NCBI GenBank assembly: GCA_019055375.1
Contig: JAHQIW010006963.1
Span: 186,001-250,000 of the forward strand
DNA: 64,000 nt
From: Parelaphostrongylus tenuis
Lineage: Eukaryota > Nematoda > Chromadorea > Rhabditida > Metastrongylidae
Reading direction: 5' to 3'
The translations under genes and the position numbers were made by a program. The first letter of the stretch is position 1, and each line of letters starts with the position of its first letter. Positions 24,493 through 35,547 of this stretch are shown here, in pieces. A model generated the notes under the pieces. It had not been told where the DNA came from and made no database searches. It saw only the letters and a list, made by a program, of their open reading frames with translations.

Positions 24493-26133
24493 CTAAAACC
24501 AGTCGTATGAGTATAGAATTCCAGTTGTACATCAACATTATAACAGCAAGTATGTATCAAATAGTCGAATTCTATCACAGCTTCGCAAAAGCATCTGTAC
24601 AACTTAATGTCAGATCTTCTCATAAGTTTTGACACTAGAGCGGTAAACACCAAATTCATTGATCACAAATTATCAAAAATGCTTGCCAACACTTTTCAAA
24701 GTATGCGCCATAAGCTTGGACACATTTCTGCCATCTTTAAGGCAACAAATAAATATCACTTTGTGCAGAATTTTCTGAATTTTGGTACCAGATTCGTCCA
24801 TACCTAGCGCACCATGGTCGCTCAACGAAGTCAATCGCAATCTGCTGCTTCACGAGTACGAATTAGGAGGCGATGCGCAGACATCCTTCGGGAACATCAA
24901 CCGTGCAAAAGCTCAAGGATTTGCGTCCAAGTGAAAGGCATTCCGGTTTTCTTCTAAAATTCAAGCCGGCAGCACCAACTTGAATGGCCAGCCGCGTTCC
25001 GGACGTCCATACAAAGTTGATCGAGAGGACCGAACTGAGCTGGGAGTTGCTGGACCATCCGACATACATTCTTCATTTGTCCTGCCGACTATCATCACAT
25101 CCAGTCTTTGGAGCACTTTTTGAGCAAGAGGTAGTTAAGAGAGCTCAGTCATCTACGTCGACGATTGACAACTTTCATTGAATCCAAGGATGACGAGTTC
25201 CATGGATGCGATATTGATTGGTTGCCTGAGAGATGGGAGAAATGTGTTCAGGCTAATGGAGCATGCTTTGAATAGTGTTCTTACGTAATTTAATTACTTC
25301 TAGTTATAGTAAATTTGATGTTTAATTCTTAGTGCCACAACCTATGTGAAGACATAAAAGGCTCAAATAAAAGCTATATCTATTCAATATTTAAGGAAGC
25401 AAGCGTATAGGACGCAACTATACTGTATTGCTCTTGTACACCACATCATAAAATCTAGAGTACATACTGCCAACATATATTGTATACTTTTATGGACACC
25501 ATGGTCAAAAGTCCCGCAACCTTCCACTCACATTTCTTTGACATAAAATAGAGTCATCCCACTTTTAATGTTTCGCCTAGAGTTCCTTCTCCTTAGCGTA
25601 TTGTATCATTCAAAAATCGCTAAACAACGAACATCCCACATAGTTCTGCCACACAAGAAAATTTTTTTAACCTTCGAAATCAAACTCATTCAACAAAAAC
25701 CGAGTTAGGTGCAAAGTAACCACATTTCTGTGCATCCTCTAATTATTTATTTTTTTCTGTTTCTGATTCTTCCTTGAAAAACTTACCCGTGTTTTTGAAT
25801 TGAAATTTGCGCCTTTATTTTTCAATAATCGTAGAAGATCATAATGTTTTCCTAACGTCGCTATGTGTACACCAGAAAAGTTCAGATGTAATGGTGGCTT
25901 ATAATGTAGAAGATTAGGCTGAATAGAATATATATTAATGATATCGATTAGCAGCATATTTATAAAGATTTATTTACATTGACATCCAACAGCTTCTTAC
26001 AGGTAGTTAGGTCACCTTTACGACAAGCTTTCAGCCAAGCCAAATGTTCTAATGTTGGACCACGACTGCCAGAATTGGAATCCGAGCCTTCGGTCACTTC
26101 TTTCGGCCTTTTCGAAACCTTGGTCGCTCTTTC
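24417..26133 (-). CDS. SOWAH-family-like ankyrin-repeat gene, ankyrin core (three exons)
   Basis: Three minus-strand exons (26133-25978, 25918-25787, 24492-24417) join in frame through introns of 59 and 1294 bases. Their product starts with a basic, Ser-rich linker. It continues with EHLAWLKACRKGDLTTCKKL, then GVHIATLGKHYDLLRLLKNK with GAN, and finally CGYTPLHLAAQNQDREMVQI. The order Glu-His-x-x-Trp helix, Leu-rich helix, two ankyrin repeats and a GYTPLHLAA repeat is that of the SOWAH (sosondowah, formerly ANKRD43/56/57/58) C-terminal ankyrin block. Ankyrin repeats mediate protein binding; the cellular role of the family is poorly known, so I assign none. Acceptors are CTATTCAG, TTTTCAAG and TGGTTTTAG; donors are GTAAAT, GTAAGT and GTGAGC. 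The last exon ends in phase 1, so at least one more exon must follow. The ankyrin identity is secure; the SOWAH assignment is from pattern only. Confidence 0.82.
24821..25275 (+). mobile_element. Decayed, internally deleted mariner transposase
   Basis: On the plus strand, in broken frames, the N-terminal part reads LLLHEYELGGDAQTSFGNIN and, further on, QPRSGRPYKVDRE. Both are signatures of the mariner transposase DNA-binding region. From about 25050 the sequence jumps to the C-terminal end, read in another frame as SLEHFLSKR, FIESKDDEFH and LPERWEKCVQANGACFE before a TAG. The middle of the protein, including the DDD catalytic core, is deleted, and at least one stop and several frameshifts are present. 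About 455 bases remain of a coding region that is normally near 1 kb. I did not find convincing terminal inverted repeats. It sits antisense inside the long intron of the ankyrin gene and is inactive. Confidence 0.85.
25787..25918 (-). CDS. Ankyrin exon (HIATLGKHYDLLRLL repeat)
   Basis: A 44-codon exon with both ends in phase 0, bounded by a TATTCTATTCAG acceptor and an ACACGG/GTAAGT donor, both near consensus. It encodes a divergent repeat entry (LLHYKPPLHLNFSG) followed by a clear ankyrin helix pair with Gly-Ala-Asn at the turn. The 59-base intron separating it from the upstream exon is AT-rich and typical of nematodes. Confidence 0.88.
25978..26133 (-). CDS. SOWAH-like exon: basic linker and first ankyrin helices
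   Basis: A 52-codon exon with both ends in phase 0, between CTTTTCAAG and a GTAAAT donor. The first half is polar (KVSKRPKEVTEGSDSNSGSR) and looks disordered. The second half is the Trp-containing helix and Leu-rich helix that precede the ankyrin repeats in SOWAH proteins. The plus-strand frame over the same bases is its shadow. Confidence 0.82.
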
Positions 26134-27061
26134 CTTGAAAAGTAGAATATCTCAAATTCAATTTGAGCACTTATGATTGAGGACAAGAAAACTAGGTGAT
26201 CAATCTATCAAGTCAAAATCTGAAAGACAATTCTTCTATTGATTTTTCAACATTCTTGATCAAATTGAAAACAATAACCTGAGATATTATCAATTGGCAT
26301 TCCACCAATTTTTATCATTGTAACATAAAGAACCCTAACTTTCGTAGAAGTTTAACATGACAATATCGAAACAGGTTCAACAATATTAAGTCTGAAAGTG
26401 ATACTATATTTCAGTTTCCTTTTAGCAATATCTCTCGAAATAACTTTGACCATAATTCTCTTTTTCTCTATTTTACTGGTTAAGTATCGAAAATTAGTCT
26501 CAGAATCCCTCTCACTTATCATCAATCACCACTTTGTACAAATATACGTAATTTTCCTACGCTATGCTATTGACTCAAATGCTATTCCCTTCCTCCTCCA
26601 CTGGCGACAATCGCTAGTTCACACTGCGATGTCGATAATCGCATGCTTATACCCCACTGTCATTTCTCGGATGGATCCTCTTACTTCGCCGCGACCATAT
26701 TCATTTCTAGTTCGTCAAGACGATCGTCTTCTTTCAAAACTTTCAATGCGATGCGATATAATCGGATACCATACAGACTTAGACACGTTGCATTCAGTCA
26801 CTAAACAAGATTAGTAAAACTTTTCGTTAGTGGTTACATCGTGCGCGATAATCCACGCGACTCGACACATTTGCGACAAAAAGGACCCTGACTGAATTGA
26901 CCTAGTTCTTCAATCCCTTAATTTTGTTGAAAAGTGCCTGACATCAATGAGGCATACGTCTCATAAGCTTAGAAGTAACATGAAGCCTAGTCTGTATAAA
27001 TATGTATATACACATATATATACATGTAATTACTATTTTGAAGGTCTATATAAATAAAGAA

Positions 27062-27064
<3 letters not shown>

Positions 27065-27094
<30 letters not shown>
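27065..27094. repeat. (TA)n microsatellite
   Basis: An uninterrupted run of TA dinucleotides of about 15 units, flanked by further TA-rich sequence. Confidence 0.9.
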
Positions 27095-27097
<3 letters not shown>

Positions 27098-29512
27098 GTA
27101 TTTATATCCAATAGTGTGCTTGTATAGAATTGTGTGATATATCCACGAATGCTCTTTGATATCTACACTCAAGGGTGATTACTATAGCTGACAGATATCT
27201 GAACTTAATTCAAACAACCGAACCATGTGATTTGACACTGAAATCTAACCATTTGATTTTCAACTCGAGTTTTGACAAGCTAACACACTAATTTCATGGA
27301 CTGTTTGTAGTATACTTCCGCTTAAATGTTACGGTTATACCCGCTTAGCGTGCAATATCAACATAAGATGCTTGTGAATGGTGTAACCGGTCCACGATGA
27401 TTTGTTGTGACAAGAATGCAGCAATGAAGCTACGGTAATCGAACAACATAACGAGCGCTTTTATATGCATTTGAACAGAACACAATCCATGGAGTCCTTT
27501 GTACTACATAGACGAGCGATTATATCACCGCATATTCTATTCGCCAAAAAATGGAGATTTTTGAGGATAAGATGGGGCTTAGGTGAAGCCAAGAATTTAC
27601 ATTTACACCGTTACATTTACATTAGAAAACATTTACACCGTTAATTTTCGTGTCTAATTCCGAAAGTAATCGGTGAGAACGTTGAATTTCAGTAGAAATA
27701 AGGCTTACTTTGAGTATTCTTTTGAGATAAGTCGCTCTCCCTTAGTACAGAATTTCATTAGGCTGTCTAAGCTGTGATGTGGAATCGCTTTCGACAACAC
27801 AACCCTTGATAAGCCTCTTCCTTACACGAATTACATTTCTAGAAATCTTTCTATCCATTTCACGACCGAAAGTGACCTAGCACGGTGTGGATGCTCATCA
27901 CTGCACTTACGCCAACAAGTCGTGAGACTGTTATGTGAGATGTACGCTTGTTTGATAAAGATGAAATAATGATTTGCCTGCCAACTGACACAACAAGCTT
28001 GATAGAGGTTGAATTTTCAACACCTTATCAAAATCATGAGCTCAGATTAATGCAGTAACACTGCTATGGGAGATTATTAAGCAACGGAAGTTGAAATCCT
28101 ACCTCACTTAAGCCCACTGGCTTAGCACAACTTACAGCGGCAAATGCTTGAAGCGCAAGACATTAGCATTATGCCTCAAAGAGTGCAATTAGATACTCCT
28201 CGAAAGCGGCAATCAACCGGAAAAGATATTTGCCTTATGCCATAGATCTGTGTGCCAGAAGCACCGATAACAGTCAGCTTTTTCTGCGCCTCGCTAATCA
28301 CGTACTACTTTCACATCTACAGTCACGCCATCATATCATCTGCTCTCCAATCTACGGATAGCACATAGGAAACCGTAATCCGGCAAGACGACAAGGTCCG
28401 CTTTCAGCGTCGAATTAATGTCACAACAGCTTATGATGAGACATACAGGCGGCACCTAACAACTACGACAACGAATCAACGCGATTTAAACTATTCGCGA
28501 TGACAGCAGAAAGTGGCGCCGACCACTATCATGATCTCTATCTCGGCCATGCGGAAAACGTGGTCCTAATTAACATGAGAAAAGGTCTTTGAACTAATGA
28601 TGACCATGGAAAGTCTCGACTACACCTAACGATCTTCTGAAAGATTAGAACAATTGGAGTGTCAGCAACACTCTCGCTAATGACTTAGAAGAACGATAAG
28701 AACATAGCTGAATGGATGCATTGATGGCTCTGCTGTCCATATTTGGACGGATGTGTCGATAGTTTTCTGCCATTTCATAGCCGAAAAAAATGGCCTCGAT
28801 CATTGCTCCATAACTGTCTTTATGAATTGCCACCATCACGAATAATGAATAAGATCACACACATTCTTGAGGCTCGCACTGAATGCATTTCTCACTATCG
28901 TACCAACTTGCTGCCACATTCATCAAGCGTCTCAAGACACAATTCAATCGCCGACGCCATGATTACCACCACTCGACTGTCTAGTTCGTAACAATTATGT
29001 GACATTAAATTGCGTACCGTTCGAATAGCACTCAAACAAGAGCCGCGCAGCTGAATTGGTCTCTTTTTTCATCGTCATGCCATATGTAAAAACGACGAAC
29101 ATTATGACGCTCATCGTCTTTAGTGGAAGCCGCCAATAGTGGTGGTCATTGCGGTGGCGACTATGGTGGTCTGCATGATGACGATACCGTAATCAAGACT
29201 AAGACGTGTGTTCGAAAAAAACGAATCAAAAAGAAGAAAGGTATTGTGAAACAGTGACCTCACTAGCGGTGTCAGACGATCCAGCACCATGGAAAAAGTG
29301 CAACGAATCTCGCGCATATACTTACTAATCAAGTCAATAGAAAATTTTGTCCAGACAGAGTTTTGAAATCGATTACAGTGGTGGGCGAATGATGCGCAAT
29401 ATATACTAATGCATAACAGTGAATTATGTATTTTTTTGCTCCTCGCTAGCATATCGTTGCTTCGCATATAGATGAAATAGAACGCCAAACCAAAAACTTC
29501 GCTATGTCTTCC

Positions 29513-29530
29513 AAAAAAAAAAAAAAAAAA
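29513..29530. repeat. Poly-A run
   Basis: Eighteen consecutive A residues. I see no recognisable gene copy upstream, so there is no support for a retroposed transcript. Confidence 0.9.
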
Positions 29531-32500
29531 CAGTACATGCCGAAATTCAAGCGTCTATCAGTAAATCCTGTGTTTGTTACCTTACTGAAGAACTCGATGA
29601 CTGCTCATATCGAGTTCCCGTACGGTGGCAAAGCCTATTGTTATCATAAGCCGTTAGTTCTTCTCTCTCTTACACTCACACAAGTGGCTAATACTCAAAA
29701 CCAATGATGCACTTATTATAGCAGCCTTGCACGTGTTTATAATGTGTTATATTAGACCCGTTGCGATAGAGCAGCCGGTGTTGACGACGCAATGATGGAT
29801 CAGACGGTGTAGAACGGTAGTGAGCACAGCGCTTTGTGGAGACGCAGTTATCCCTCATATTGTCGCAAAAAACCGCTTACCACATGGCGTCAAAACAATG
29901 ACACTATCAATCACAACACACATAGACATACCTCGACGACGAGCTCCTTAATCGCCTCTGAGCAATTGGTTTGGGGCCAAGGAATGCCCATCAGGGCTCC
30001 TTGAAGATTAAGCGTTCTACAAGTGCACTTTCGAAAGTGCTGTAGCAGCTCAAATGCTGCACATCCTACGTTGTAACTATTCTAGTCATGTAACTTCTAT
30101 GATGAGTATTTCGGGAAAAAAACCATCGTACCGACTCCATGGTCGAATCCAGAACGAATCGCAGCGGGGCGACTACATTCGGTTCTCAGCGTGCCGAATC
30201 AGAGCGCAAACACAAACGGTTACTCACGCAACTGTCATGACACATCACCATCGTCAAAGCGATGGGATCCTATCAAACTGCACATGCCGACATGGTTGAA
30301 TAGTGTTTTCGAGATAACACTGTGAACTGGCATTTATCACGTTATCAACACCCACATTTAAACTGGATTGAAAAACAAAAAATCTGTACAAAACTCGCAA
30401 ATATATCTGGAATTTGCCGAAGGACTTTTTGAACAATGGATTCTATAGAGCCGCTGGGTCAACCAATCGAAAATCCGTTATCAAAAGCTAGAGTATTCTG
30501 CATTTTTACGCGGTCACCCATTGCAAGTGTTTTAATGCGTAACATAGTACACGAGAAGCTACATTTGTCCATAGCTTCGCGTACTCCTAAGCTCGTAACG
30601 CTACTATCAATTTTGCTGACACTCTCTTAGTTTAGTTTCCTACAGCATACACAATTTTATTGATTCGATCTCTTGCCTCGGGCTCGCCAAGATTCACAAT
30701 TATGAGTCGGCTACTTTGTACCAGACTTGTTTGGGAGGATAGCAGCACTGGCTAAATGACTTGACTCATCGATAGACAAGCGTAAGTCATTGCATAGGTT
30801 AGACACGCATCCAACCACTTTAACAAAAATTGATAAAGTCGAATACATGACACACTATGTAGAGACTGATTAACACCGAACTTTCTTTCAAGACTTTATA
30901 TACTACCTCTGAATTCCATTTTCCCCTAAATCACCATCGCTGTCTTACTACTGCAGCAAAATCATTCCTATGTAATTTTCCACTTTTCGCTAATGTTTGC
31001 ATCCCTTCTTTTCCACCACATCTAATGGATATTAATTCTCTTAGGCGAGTTCTGTCAACTCTCGACCGTGGGTGACTTACGTGTTCGACAATGCTGTCGC
31101 TTTCTCACACTCACGAATTATTCGCTAGCAGCGCGTAAAAGCTCTTCACAAAGCAATCCAATCTCGTGTTCGTAAACACTATAGAAATTTAGGCGGCCAT
31201 TTATGAGATATTACAGTAGTGTCGTAGAGATAAGTACGAACTTTTAAAGAAATCTAGTCCTTTTATGACAAATCATACATGTACTTAGATTCCCTTTTTA
31301 TTGTTAACGAAAACGTCACAGTGATTTCTTCGATGCTAATAAACAATGCCTATTAATGATTTTATTTATGATATGATTTTATGAACATAGATTTTTCGTT
31401 TACGTAGTGGTAACAATTTTATCTCATGCTTTCGTTAGTAGCAGCAGATTGCAATAGCTGTTAGCACTACGCTTTACATTAAACTTCATTCCCTAGGGAA
31501 TATGCGCCTGCTCTAGGATGTCCTTAATTAGCCGGGAAACGAGAATCCGATACCGTATATTACGCGCGATTTGCTTGTTATTGAGAAATACTTCATAGAA
31601 ATTTACTTATAAGAACTCTTATCGAAAAGAGCACTTTCACACTGTATTCATCTTCAGCGCTTGTTGACTATTAAACAACTTAAGCGAATTTTACTAGTAT
31701 TCTCTAAATACACGTCTGATAAAATTTATGAAACAGTACACAGTCAACACTATCCGAAGGTTACTCTTTAAAGGCACCACTCTTTTCATATTTCATTATG
31801 TCACTAGCAACTTTTTCTCCTCAAAAAACCAATATTAGCTGTCCGCAGTAATAATGTTTTTTTTTAAATAGAATATTCTCAAAAACGATTGAGCGGATTC
31901 TTTCTGGTGTGCTTATGTAAGAAAAGTAAGACTAGTGCTTTCGCGTACTTAGACCAACCTGGACAACATCGATTGAATCTACATTGGACTGACTGCTCAA
32001 TACTAAATGTCACCTGGGCTATAGAATGGTTATGTTAGACTATCAACAAAAATTCGGCACATGAGAAAATTTATAGTAATGGTGACACCTGCCTCTTTCC
32101 CCACATGTGAATAAGATATGGTAGAAACTGCGTCTACAATCACGATATTCACCAGAGATGATACCATCAGCTTTCCACAGATGATATTCGAGGAAATCTC
32201 ACTCGCTACTAGCTAAGTATATACGCTCTCGGCTGTCATTATTACTTTCTGCGATTGCTGAAACCTTGTTATTCATACATATCCACTCACCGACTCGCAC
32301 ACACTGGTGAATAATCTCTGTATCGTCAATATGATATCTTCATACACCAACCACTTCATTGTAATTATCTGTTCTAGTTGGCAACAACCGATAGCCATAA
32401 CAATTGCTAATCAAATGCGTGATTGGGACAGGCATACCATTTATACACAGAAGCTAAGTAGGCTCTTGCTCCCTTAATAGAACGTCTCATGCGCGATAAT

Positions 32501-34166
32501 TTTACCAATTTGGACAGCTACAGTTATCTTAGTGCATAATATTGTTATTAACCATATTGTCGACTTGTTTTCGAGATTCCAAACCGACGTGTAGAAGAAA
32601 CTTCTACATTTGCGATGCTCAGACCTCCTGTTCAGAAAAACCGACACATTTGGAAATGGACTTAAGCGGAAAATTTGACATAGCTCCAAACCTTTGATTG
32701 AAAAAATGACATTAATATGTTAGACAACTCAGCTGCGTACGAAAAAAAACCTTTCATACTCTCACATATCATAAGAGTTTATTTCAGAAATGATCACTCA
32801 ACGAGATCAGCATCACTTGTCTCAAACCGCGCACCATCGCTCGCGAATAACACATGCACCACTGGCAAAACATTGAAAATCAGTCGTTGTAGGAGATAAA
32901 GTGCCAGGAACTGTTGCAAACTCAATGGTCGCTCGTTGCTCGTAAACCAGTGAAAAGCACGACGCGAAACACATGTCGTCGCCACTTTCAACCAGACGAA
33001 ATGATTATAAAGAGTGTATGAAATTACTTTTGGCATCTAAGCTGATGTTAGATACAATTTGACACCATCGATGTCCGAGGTTTCTATAAACCATTATCTC
33101 CTCTCATTACAGGCATTACAGTGCCGATCGGTTTGTTCATGATATGGCCACTAGCAATTTAGTATGCCCTCGTCCACTTGAAAACAAATACAACGATTGG
33201 AAATGAAGGCTATGCATTCTGAAATTAGTGTTTCATCTCAATGTGTACTAGAACAGTCGCAATACTCTTCTTCAACGAGACGAAGACGTGCATCAATTAA
33301 AAATTTTTGAGTAGGTCAAGTAAAGCAGTAGCGTTTATAAAGTCGAAAGAACCTAATCATTTGAGTCGAAATTAAGTTTCTTGCTCAATTAATTAGATAT
33401 TTATCAATTAGTCATAAAACACGCCAGATTTCATTTTCATTGAAATATCCATATTAAAAAATGTCGTCAAACTGTCTGAAATACGTCATGAAACTTAAAC
33501 GTCATTCTCCTATCTTCCAAATTTTCCCCTTGGTCTTTATCAATGACTGATGAGACAAGCAGAAAAAGGGGTATCATATTCTTGTAATTCGCATCACATC
33601 AATGAATATAAATAGAAAACAAAATCTACTCCGTCACATGGAACCCTCTCATTCCTTCCCTTTTTCTCGTTACCAATTACCTCTTCAAAAATTCATCTCC
33701 AAGATCTCTTTGGTTGTAAATTTTCTACATTTCACAAAACATATTTACCACAATGCGACGATATACTCGTCGTCGCGCTTAAAACGATTCAGATGTGAGT
33801 CGGTCAGTGCGAGTGGAGGCGGAGTCAAGCCCATTCACTGTCTAATTGCCTAAACTAACATTTTCGGCATTTTCGTGCCCTTGTTCCATTCTTTGTTATT
33901 TTTATCCGAAATCTCTTTTATCATCAAATGGATCTTCCAATCAGATTTATACCAGCCGACTATTCGGCGTATCACAGAAATCCGATCGATGTACACCTTA
34001 ACTCATTAAGTAAGCAGCTCACCGTTGTGAGGTGTTCATTTATACACGTGAACGGTGTTTCAATGTATACGATAGAAAATTGTTGACTTATACCTGAAAC
34101 TACAGTTTTTTTAAATATACTATTCTGACTGCTGTTAGTACTTCTTCTAATAAGAGGATGTCTTAC

Positions 34167-34350
34167 CCCATTAGCGAAAAACTGTGCACCAAATACCGTC
34201 TTTTTTCGCAGTCAGTGAAACTTTGACAGCAATTATGTACAAACGACGTAGCTATCCATTTTTTATAGTTATTCACTTGCGAAAATCGCATTTTGTCGTA
34301 CCGTAGTCGGTGCGGCCTGTGAATCCGTGTTCCAGAAAACTTGACTAGTT
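34167..34350 (-). CDS. Candidate internal exon, unknown function
   Basis: A 184-base open segment on the minus strand begins after a CTTACTGTAG acceptor and ends at a GTAAGA donor. Its product is basic and protein-like (strings HRPHRLRYDKMRF, VNNYKKWIATSFVHN and CEKRRYLVHSF). It enters and leaves in phases that do not match the neighbouring exons at 35131 and 26133. If real, it either belongs to another gene or needs an undiscovered partner exon. I do not recognise the sequence. Confidence 0.2.
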
Positions 34351-35130
34351 CTACAGTAAGTTTGTCGAACCGCATCAATGCACGCACTCCACTCATAGAA
34401 TAATTCGCCCTAGAAATCTGGATCTTATCCAGTTCAAAACACCCTTACCATCGTTTGACATCCTTGTTCTCTGCAAACTTTCCTCCATCTCTGACTCGAC
34501 TTCAAAACTTGATCAAAATATTTTCTTTACTAGATCATGATTCTTATCATATTGACTAAACGCCTGCGATAGTTAAAAATCTAGCATTCTCACAGCTACT
34601 CGCATATAAATCAGACACTTTCAGAACGGTCAGGAATACGTTGAAATTTATTAACTAGATTCAGTATTGTGCTAATAAAATTTGCGAAAAATAAACGCCA
34701 ATCATTAGACCACCTTGCGGCGACGCTCAGCTCATTTTCAGCGAAATATCACCACCATAGACACGAAATTAATTCGTATCCATTTAACAACATATGTTTA
34801 ATATTTGGCAAGCTGCGACTCTTCAACGAACAGCGGTCGTAAATAGTCGTCACAGCCACGATAAATCAGTTCCAACACTCGATGTGCACGCGCACGTCAC
34901 CGGTCACAAGTAACAGTTAAGAGGACCATTTCCGTTCAGCAGGAAAAGTATTATATGGATGAAATACGAATAAAAAGAAAATTTTTCATAACTCATGGAG
35001 GATCATATGGAACAAGAAATTTTAGGCGAGGATTTTACGTCGTTTTACATTCATTTCACACTACTGTTAGAACTGTGCTTTCTCCAATACAAATTTCAAA
35101 GCAAAAATTCATAAGGTAGGCAAAACATAC

Positions 35131-35355
35131 CTTTATAGATCTAAGTTCGGTGGCATGATTCTTTTCGGATGCAGCGCTAACAAACAAATTCTGTGAATTT
35201 GTCCTCACCACAGGAGTCTTCAGTTCTTCCGTTAAGGTTAGATCACCTTCACTCAGGGATAAATCGGCCGTTTTTTTTAACGGTGATGCCTTCGTTAATT
35301 CAATGAAAACGTTGTCTGAAGCTTCCACATCTGATGTTGGTGACTTGGACAGGCT
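35131..35355 (-). CDS. Exon, probable N-terminal half of the SOWAH-like gene
   Basis: A 75-codon exon with both ends in phase 0, between a TTAATTTCTAG acceptor and an AAAG/GTATGT donor, both strong. It encodes a Ser/Thr/Lys-rich, probably disordered segment (LTKASPLKKTADLSLSEGD, then LKTPVVRTNSQNLFVSAA). SP and TP dipeptides suggest possible proline-directed phosphorylation. It joins in phase to the exon at 35446-35547 and is phase-compatible with the ankyrin exon starting at 26133, on the same strand. Long polar linkers before the ankyrin block are usual in SOWAH proteins. The 9 kb gap means it could instead belong to a separate gene. Confidence 0.65.
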
Positions 35356-35445
35356 CTAGAAATTAATTTGTTCCATTGAATCGACAATCAATCACAAAGT
35401 GTAGGTTGTTTAACAAAAACTCTTATCGATAAATAACACGCATAC

Positions 35446-35547
35446 CAAATCATGAAATAGAGCCTTCACAATTGACGACCTGAGACCAGCAGGATCAAGA
35501 CTACCACCTGACTTTTCTCCTAGCGTTGTTATTTCTTGCATATTTCC
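35446..35547 (-). CDS. Exon upstream of the 35131 exon (contains a possible start)
   Basis: A 34-codon exon between a GATGCTTTAG acceptor and a TTTG/GTATGC donor, separated by a 90-base intron from the next exon and in phase 0 with it. The product reads Gly-Asn-Met and then QEITTLGEKSGGSLDPAGLR, ending SSIVKALFHDL. The ATG at 35541-35539 could be the translation start if the acceptor serves a 5' UTR or trans-splicing event. Otherwise an earlier exon ending in phase 0 is needed, and the frame at 38401-38469 is one possibility. Confidence 0.6.

Larger units (their letters stand above)
26134..34166. other. Long intron or intergenic DNA, no supported exon
   Basis: If the 35 kb and 26 kb exons belong to one gene, most of this is a single large intron. 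The longest frame in the window (26398-26814 plus, 138 codons) lies here. It begins as a hydrophobic run and ends as unrelated polar sequence, with no motif. A 122-codon minus frame at 29120-29488 is similar. Small features are a (TA)n run at 27065-27094, a poly-A run at 29513-29530, and a 15-base unit (ACATTTACACCGTTA) repeated 30 bases apart at 27599 and 27629. Confidence 0.5.

Noticed and set aside
26398..26814. Longest open frame in the window (138 codons, plus)
   Set aside because: Frames of this length are roughly expected once by chance in AT-rich DNA of this size. It mixes a hydrophobic start with unrelated polar sequence, shows no motif, and the opposite strand is also partly open.
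29120..29488. 122-codon minus-strand frame
   Set aside because: No recognisable domain, low-complexity end (Thr/Ala/Met repeats from GTGGTGGC-type sequence) and length within chance expectation.
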